A DNA stretch of 64,000 bases from Blasia pusilla (lineage: Eukaryota > Marchantiophyta > Marchantiopsida > Blasiales). The notes under the pieces were generated by a model. The model was not told the origin of the DNA and did not search any database. It was given only the letters and a program-made list of their open reading frames with translations. The first letter of the stretch is position 1; every line of letters starts with the position of its first letter. Made by a program: the position numbers and the translations under genes. Below are positions 34,501 to 43,500 of the stretch, piece by piece. The stretch spans positions 52,576,001-52,640,000 of the forward strand of contig CM114271.1 of assembly GCA_050084515.1 (NCBI GenBank). The letters run 5' to 3'.

Positions 34501-37500
34501 TTCCTTCAAGCTAGAACCACCCTCCACTACCATAGCCCTCCAGTTGTAGGCACGTCTCAGATCTTGAGACACCTGGTTTTTGTGGCAAGCCAAGTATTGG
34601 CCTCCTCTGCCCTTGATAGACGCCTTGAAGATTCATTGATTGCCGTTCATCATCCGAGTAACCCCAGCAATAGCCAGGAATTCAAAGCCCAAAGCTGCGC
34701 ACATGATCTTAAATGAGACAAAGTCTATTGTGGGACGTACACCGAAAATGATCATGTGGAACCGTGGTCTCCTCCTGTAGACCAGATTGAACTCGCTGCC
34801 CAGGTCCGAACTCCGGGGGGCCTTTGAGCGTCTCACATAAACATGCCGGTATTCCCCACCCAGCTTGGGGATGTTGGGCTTTGGTATGCGCCTTTGATAG
34901 GTGAACTGATACTCCTCACAAGCTTGGGAGGACGGAGATATGTTGGGCTCAAGGCCGCTGATTATATGTAGAGGTTTGGCAAACAACTGATTTAGGATCT
35001 GGGGAGAATGTTTAAGCTCCCAGCCCGAGAGTCCAGACAGGGACTCGCTGTCCTATTTGTGCGGAGGGGCTGCCTCCAAGCGGCAGGGTGCCCAAAGAGA
35101 GCCCGCTTGTTACCCCCAGAGATCATCACTACCTGCCAAGGTGAACAGCCCTGGCATTAAGCTGCAGAGGAGGGCCCGTGAATCGAGCTTCAAAAGAAGG
35201 AGAGGTCTCCATTTCTCCAACTAAGTCCACTGGACACCTTACTTGTGGCACAACTGCCACAAGTCACATGGATTACATGACACACTAATCCACACCTACC
35301 AACCAGGGGAACGACATCGCAAGCTCACTACAGGTTCCAACTACAGCAATGGGCAACTCGACAGAGAGTATTGCTATATTGCTTGCACGCGGTTCACTCA
35401 TTATAAGCTACCCAGGAGCAGTGCTTTAGAACATGTCGTCCCAACATACCAGGCCTGTCGGGACTTGTAGTTTTGGGGTTTAAACCCAACCAGGCCAAAG
35501 CTGAGAGAGAGAGACTGTACTCATTAAGTAGTGCCTGTCGTAGCCTTGCGACCATAGACCCCGCGCCCTGGTTGGACGGTGCTTGAGACTGGGATGGGTG
35601 TAGAGAGAGAAGCAAGTGAAGAAGGTACCATATGAGAGGAGGGTTTAGGGTTTAGGGAGAGAGAGAGAGAATGAATGAATGAATGAAGGAATAGATTTAT
35701 TGTCCACGGGGACCCTACAGGGCCATAGGACTTAGCTTTGCAAGGTGAGTTTCCCTAGTCTCCACACACAAATGTAGGAACTTAACAATCTGAACCTGAT
35801 TCTGACTAGCCATGAATTCAGAGACCTTGAGGGCCGGTTGAGCAAAGAGATCCGGAAAGTCAATTCTAGTGTGATTGTGAAAGGGACATTGGAAAAGGTT
35901 ATGATGTTCATCATCAAGGAGCCCTGAGTTGCAGAATCTACATAATTTGTCTTCTCTTTTCTTCTGTGAAAATTTCCCTTTCTCAATCTCAAGGTCAGTT
36001 GAGCCGCTCTGAATCTCGCTAATGCATGACGTAATTTTGTGGGAATGGGGGCAGATATGTAAGAGGCCTGCTTCATGGATCTGCTAGTATTCATGAAGGT
36101 GTGGAAGCGCCTCATCCGTTCCCCATTTTTTTGAGACTTATTCCCCCTGTTATCCCAAAGCTTCTGGTGCCGATCCCGATTGATAGAGATGTAGTTGAAG
36201 TGTAGTTGTTCCGACAGGTCCTGGTTGGTAACCTTTGGCAGGTCATTGATTGAGATGCCCCATTTTATGAGCCATTCCTTGCAGTCGTAGTACCAATTTC
36301 TTGCCCGAGCGGCCGCACAACTCTTAGAGACTTCAAAAGCTTTGGCTGAAAGGCGATTGGGATCGTCCTCACTAATATCCTGAAGGTGTTGGAGGAATGT
36401 GATCAGATTTTTGACGGCATGAATTTCCATTGGAACTTCATCAAACTGAGCCAGTAGTATGTCGTGGGGAGTAGTTCTCCTAATGCCTAAGCTCTGTCGC
36501 ATGAAGAACTTCTGAGGGACCTCAAGACCTTGGGGCCACGCCTTGGGGCTGGGGCCCCAGACTTCAGAGGCATAGAGCGTGGCTGGGATGACGAGCTTTG
36601 AAGAGATGGAGTTTTTGTGGGATATACCATAGTACCATCCTTCTGCAATTGGGTTACAGCATGTGTAAACTCCTCAATCCTGCATTGATTTTGCTGGGGC
36701 TTCCATTCGTTCTCCATTGGTTGTTGGGTTTGAGTTGTACCCCAAGGTAGAGGTTCTAATCCACAATCTCTATAACCTCCCGTCTCAGATCCTGGCAGAA
36801 GGTGAAAGTGTGACCTTTGTGCAGTTGGGAGCTGGGATCCGAAGATCATTATCTTGGTTTTCGGCAGGTTGACTTCCATGCTCAACTTGTTGCAGAAGCT
36901 TGAGAGTGCATTCAGGTAGAGTTGGAGCCCGCGTGCTGTTCTAGACATCAAAACAATATCATCCGCAGACAGCAACAGTGGGATGAGGCAGCGTGCTACT
37001 CCATTCACCTCAGAGAGTACCTCCTCCAGTTCGTCAATGTAGAGTCCAAATAGTGTAGGTGAGAGGGGACATCCTTGTTAGACTCCGGTGTTTGAGGAGA
37101 ATGAATGAATGAATAGATTTATTGTCCACGGGGACCCCACAGGGCCATGGGACTTAGTATTGAGACTTAACAACAATTTTGGAGAGAGAGCAAGCACCAG
37201 CGAGGGCCTAAGGGGTCCTCGGAGCCAGGTGAGTGTCCCTGGTCTTCACACTACTATGCAAGAATTTAGCAATCTGAGTCTGATTCTGCCTAGCCAAGAA
37301 CGGGAGGACCCTGGGAGCCCGGTGAACAAAGAGATCCGGGAAGTCAAGCCTAATGTGATCGTGAAAGGAGAGAGGGAGAGAGAGCCAGAAAGTCATGGTC
37401 TTAACTGGCATTCTAGAACTTTCGGGGTTGGTTCCTTACACTCTGCACTATGCTCTCATGGTCGAGCAGGATTTCTTCTAAAAGGCTTCGGTTATGTTGG

Positions 37501-40500
37501 TGGTTGGAGCAGTTGGAGTTCATACTCGCCATCATCTCCGGAGTTCTTTATGTGTATTCGACGTAAGTATCTTATGCAGAGTGTTGTCCTACTGTTCAAG
37601 CATGCAACGTCCTGTGCGTCTGAGGTGCTTGAATTCTTTGAAATCAAGTGCAGAAGTGGTTCATGATGGAAAACTCATACACTAGCCCACTGAGAATGAT
37701 TGAAAGTCAAGCAAGTAGGTAAGCATAGGAACTTTAGAAACCTTAACTTTTAGCTGAGGGACCACTTTTGCAGTCTTGGTTGGGATGGAGCCAGAAGCAC
37801 AAAAGAGAATCTCAGCAGTACTGTTGTGTGGGTGAGCTAACGACGTCATCTGTTGGCAGATATAAACAAGAAGCACATGGCAACTGGGTGTCTCGATGTC
37901 AGAACATTATCAGTATCTTTTTCTTTGCTGATTACATTCTGCGAATATATTGGTGAGTAACTTCCATCTCATTCAAAATCCGTTGCAAGAGATCTGATTA
38001 TTGTCACGCACGAATCTAAGTACTATGATGGCTACAGTACAGCGGTTGTTTTGTGGTCTTGGTACCTATGGCAATCCAAGCAGATTTATGATTGTGATGT
38101 GGTGATATCGCCAAGGAGGTTCGACTTACTAAGAGCAGCTCATTTCTTTGTGTTCAGCGAGCCTGTTCGGCTGTACTATATCATCTCTTTTTGGGGCATA
38201 GTTGATTTACTGAGTGCCGTCCCAATCATCCTTGTATTCAGGTATTGCCGCATCAAATATCTGCATATCTTCTAAGCACTTGTTGGTTGAATTGAATGAA
38301 TGTTTGGAGATCAACTGAAGAATCTTCATAGGTTTCAGCTCCCATATCTACTAAGAAACTTCAGGCACTGGGGAGAAACAGATGTGGCTCACCAATCTTA
38401 GAGTCGGAGCAGGGAAAGCACTAAAAAAGAAGATGGATGTTTTTCCTTGGCTGAAAGAATGAATGGGTCATTGTGTCGCCATGTCACATTTCCTCTCTGG
38501 CATGATGTGAAGAAAAGAATTACCCATGCTTCTATGCTATGGATATTGCAGGAGCGTCACTACAGGTGGTAGCTTCATCAGGCTGCTACAGTTCATTCGC
38601 ATTCTAAGGTACTACTTTTATACAAGAGTTGTGAGTGCCTCTACTCATTCAGCTGATTTTAAACTATTTGTACCTCATAGTTCCAGGCATGTGTAAAGCT
38701 TCCAATTTGACATCCTGTGAACCCCTTTTTGCTAGGTAGGCTATTCGCTTTGACAAACAGGTTGGGCCTTGTTGGAAGCTCAGTGACACAGCAAATCATA
38801 CTGTTGTCAGTTGCAACATTTGGTGTCAGTAAGTTTCTCTCGACTTACATGCTCTATTGTTTTGGGTTAAAACGCCTGGTTTTAAGGGCAGGTTATGAAG
38901 AGCATGTCTTAAGTGCTGAAGTTCTTGGGAATTGCATTCAAAGTGATTCAGGACTTGAGCCACTGTAGCTCCTCTGTGAGTTTGAACCATAGGGAACGAA
39001 TGACAATCCCCAGCTAGGGATTGGTTGATTCTCCTACTTGGAAAAATAGTTGAGATTAAATTCCTTCCAGGTGGAGGCCAGTTAATCGGTATTCACCAGA
39101 CATATCTTTTTGAGTAATGTTTCCTGGACATTCACTGTTTTGAGTATGAAAGTTACTGGCTGTGTCCTGCGTCTGTTGAGTTCATATATATTGTGTCTTA
39201 GGGAATGGGTAATGCACGTTGCAGTATTCTTGGATGCTGGTATCCTTCAGTGGGTGGAGTATGATGCAGCCCCGTTGGATATAAAGAAGCATTGTTCCGA
39301 ACAAGGTTGTATCACCTTCTGGCAGGCTTTATATTTTCTCATTGTAACGGTAAGGTTTCAATGCCACATTAATTGGATTCCAACTTGTCTATTTAGCACA
39401 ATACTTGACTGTCTTCTTTTTTTTCTTGGGCGCTGGGATCTTGCCTTAAAGCTCCAGTGGACTTGCTTGGTGGATTTATTAGGTCGAGTTGTGTTCTCCA
39501 CCTCGGTCAAGATTGACAGTGACATTCTTCTTCTTCTTATTCTTCCCTGTTGCTAAGTTTATAGTTACACTATGCTTTCTGAATCGAATTATTAGGTGTG
39601 TAGTAGGTGTGGATCTTACCTTATCTATATCAGCTTCTCAACCTGAGTTTTGACCACAGTACATTCGAGGATAGTTGGTACCCTCTCCTCTGTAGTGCTC
39701 CTCTATCTAGGGGATGGATGATCCATGCTCGAGAGAGAGCACACCTTTTGTGCCTTTTGTGTGAGTATGAGGGAAAAATCCATTCCTTAATGGAGAAAAA
39801 AAATCTCCTTCCTGGGAAACGCGAGCGAAAATGCTTGAAATCTAGTTGTGAAGGTTCCTGTCAGATACAATATCACTATCACACACGGAAGGGGTCCCAT
39901 AGGCCTCTGGGCTTCCCGTGGACTGGAAAACAACTCAACTCTGTTGGAGGTCTCACTGATGTATCACTGTAGTTCATCCTCACAAGCATCGTCTTGACAT
40001 CCATTTTGCATTCCCACAATTTCCCATTAGTGCACAAAATCCTTATATCAGCGAAGGTAAATTTGATCACCTCCCGGTGTCTGTGGATTGGCTTTCAGCA
40101 GTCTAATGCTAGCTTCCATTGCTTGAATCATGATGCTTCGAGGCAATCTCATGGCATCGCTGGTGTGAAAGTGTATGCAGCTTTCAGATGGGTATTTCAT
40201 ATCTTGAAGAGCCGTGCAGGAGTAGTCCTAAATGCTCGTGTATAAAATTTGGTCTGTTAAGTGCAATATACTCAAAAACTCAAAGAGAATGTGGCTGGCA
40301 ATGTCTTAAGAGTGGTTCCACTGGATGGTATGATGACTTGCTGATTTCTGTCTGGAATATTGTCAGATTTCAACAGTAGGTTATGGAGATATCACCCCCA
40401 AGACAAAGCTGGGGCAGTTTGTTGCTATGGTCAGCATCCTTGCAGCACTCACTGTCCTTCCTATCCAAATTGGGCGTATTACTTCACTCGCATACAGAAG

Positions 40501-43500
40501 GTCTTAAATCTGTGTGCAACTGATTCACTTATCACGTGCATAGCCAAATACTACGAAGATAGAAAGTTCAAAAACTTTGTTCTCTTGATGAAGAGCTTGG
40601 AAACATGATGATGTCGATAAGGACCTATGCAACAATGTTTACTACAGTTTATTTACACATCTGCATGATACATCTTCAAATATCAGTAGTGGGTTTCAAT
40701 TCCATGTTAATTAACTTTGTAATTAAAAGGATAAAATAGCTAGGCTGTGAAGGCTGTTTTAATTATCTTCTGCTTACGTCCGCCAGGTCAGACCAGTTCT
40801 AATGTCAGGAAGTTTCAGGTGTCTTAGCTTCAAACAAGCAGAGCTGATGGATCTCAATCACCTTGACTGCTTAGCAATTCTGTTTTGATGATGAGCCAGT
40901 TTGCTTACAGAATATTTGAATAATGTTGAATTGCAGACCCTATGGAGGTTCCTACAGCACAAGAAAAATTGTGGGTTCCCGTTTCCTTATAATCAGTGGA
41001 AGCATCTCAATTCAATCAGTTCAAAATTTCCTTGCAGAATTCTACAATCCAAGTCATTGCGAAGGTACTTTCACAATTCGCTCATTTTGGGGGCTTGAGT
41101 CCAATGTTTCTGGAGCCTGTGTTCTCGGGATAGTTTGACTGTTGATATCCAGTCTGAATGCCAGAATCGTCGGTTTCCCCTTTATTAAGGTGGTATAGTT
41201 TATGAAGACAATGCCTGGTAGTAAATCGTGTTCTGGCCATAAGGTAGAGCACTAAGTGAAGGTCTCATCAGTGTGCCCAAGAACATTCCTGTTGATTCGG
41301 TAGACTGCTCCTGGAAGAGATTTAATTGTAAGTTCTTGAGCAGTTTTTCCTTTCAAGTCTTCGGGATTGGTGGTCTAAAGTGTTCTTTAGCTTGTAGTAT
41401 GCTTGTGCTATGGTAAGTATCTCTTGTTTTTTTTCTGCGTATTAGTGACTGATTTGCTGTTAATCGTTTCTGGTCTCTAAAGAGCAAGGCATGTCAGACA
41501 CACGTCATTAATGCGTCCTTTACTCATAAACAAGAAAAAAACAGCACTTCTTGTTCCATGTCTGAAGTACTTCTATGATGTCTCAGATCTGGAAGTGTAT
41601 CCACTTCGTGTCATCATTCTGGCTCCCTTCTCTCCATCGTACGTATCTACACCCGCTTCGGCTCATTTGTCTAGTGTCTGCACCATCTTCATCGAGCAGC
41701 GAGTAACAATAATCCACATTACCTGCTCTTCAAATCCATCCTCACCATTTTGTTCACAGATTTGAACTGAAGCAGGTACTCTCTCTTTACAATGGCCTAG
41801 TCGAGTTCATTGAGGGCTCACCTGTTCGGCAATCTGATCTAGAGCGTGTAAATGCGGACAAAGCAACTGCTTTTTTCTTTCTCGCTGACAAAGATGCTGA
41901 AGTAAGTCTTTCTGCAATGGGTATGCTTGGCTGCCGCAAATGACCACTCAGACACTGTAGAGCTCACAAGAGAGGGGTCACTGTCGCAAGGCTACAATAG
42001 GCACTACTTAATGAGTAGAGTCTGTGTCAGATCACTCTGCAGCAGGGCCAGTGCTGCAGACACACGAAGAGCTCAAGGAGTTCTCAACTTCTCACCAAAA
42101 GTTGTGCATGCCCGAGAGTAATCTTTTGACCCTGAGCAGAGATTATATATATACGAGAGAGGGTATTTCTGACCTTAGATATTCTTCAACAGATCAAAAG
42201 TTGACGATGGTTGTTAACCCATTTCGGGACTCTAAGTTGTATACAGCTAACAAGATTTAGGGCATGACAAATTAGATATTACAACTTATTTCACAAAGAG
42301 CTAATGACTTCGATGATTTTTGCCATGACTTATCGGATCTGTAGAATCCTCAGGTTGAGGATGCAGCTCAAATAGTCAGAGCTTTGGCAGTACACCGTTT
42401 TTGCCTTGGAAATCGTGATTCTTTGGGTATGCGTATTATTCTTGAAGTGCTAGATCCTGAGACAATCACCAGTGCTGTCTGGGACGAGTCTCGTGCTGGA
42501 GCGATAGAAGTCATCTGTCCTGCTAAAATTCATTACAAGATGATGGCACGAAGGTGGGTGTTTCTTTATTCACTATACTATCTGGAAGATCTTGTGACGG
42601 TTTTTATGAAAGACATAGCTATGGCTATCCATCCTAAAGGGGTAAGGGCTCACAGAAGTGACTTGGTAGTTTCAGGAGAAGGCATGAAGTGAGGATTGCT
42701 TGGGGGCAGCCGAACAAATTTTGAAGTAAAAATGTGAACACTTACATTTGAATTGTCCATATTGGAAAAAGTTGAATAGTGGTGTACAAAAACTGGCATG
42801 AATTTCTTTTAAATTTGAACTTGACTCAGAACAATGTTAACAAGCTTTGAAAGCTGTTCGGGTGGGGTTGTAATAGTGCACCCCCATTGTGAAATTCTAT
42901 AGATGGACCGATCTAGGAGTATATGCCACTGGGCTTGCAATATTGGGATGCCTCTGTTGATCATGAAAGAACACAGTCCTGCACCATGCACCTTACTTCC
43001 TCCTTTGTGTTCAGTTGTTTTGTGCGAGGTCTTTACTCCCTCATCACGAATCTGTTCACGTCAGAGCTCCAGCTCAAACATGTGAACAAAAAACATTTTC
43101 TGAGCGAGTATTTCCACAGTTTTGACAATGAAGTTTATCCTGTTATTCTTCCACCGGCATTTCATAACCTTCCATTTGAAGAGGTATATTTTTAAATTCA
43201 TTGCAAGGGCTAGGGAAGTAGTCAAGTGTATCTTTTAGTGGGTTTGCAAGGCTCCATGGGCCATGAAGAGGGCGTTTAGGGTGATAAATGATAAATGCAA
43301 TTTGAAAGTTCAAGTCCTTCCTTGTAGGGTAGAAATGAGAAGAAATTTCTTGTGCAGGTTGCAGATTTTCTCCATGCTAAATTCAGCAGTACCCTGTTCG
43401 CCGTGGATACTGTTATCCATTACAAATCCACTGGACGAACAGTACGGAAGGTTTTACTTAATCCAAGGGGTCATCGAATAAGGCCTGATGATGTTGGAAT

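Larger units (their letters stand above)
30720..35511 (-). mobile_element. LINE A2, full-length-looking copy
   Basis: Reads leftward from a non-coding 5' region (35511 to about 34990) through a short upstream frame, endonuclease, RT and C-terminal knuckle, to a 3' end at 'tgagtacagtctc' (30721). It is the longest A copy (about 4.8 kb) and shares nearly every base with A1 where both exist. No separate ORF1 is recognised. Confidence 0.85.
17325..37512 (+). other. BK gene intron 2, ~20.2 kb, filled with LINEs
   Basis: It separates the pre-S1 exon from the S1 exon. From about 17.6 to 37.37 kb it is LINE sequence on the minus strand plus one solo LTR. All other introns of the gene are about 0.1-1.1 kb. 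Confidence 0.7.

Noticed and set aside
23550-35000. Many plus-strand open frames of 60-240 codons across the LINE array
   Set aside because: They are antisense shadows of the LINE endonuclease/RT frames. Their sequences repeat between copies A1 and A2 and show no domains.
37768-37956. Continuous frame through 37768-37956 as one exon
   Set aside because: Only 37860-37952 joins in phase with both neighbours and matches the S1-S2/S2 region; the earlier part would put exon 3 out of frame.
39110-39224. Upstream extension of exon 8 through 'SSYILCLREWVMH'
   Set aside because: The phase left by exon 7 fits only the acceptor at 39224; the 'cttag' acceptor at 39200 gives a stop.
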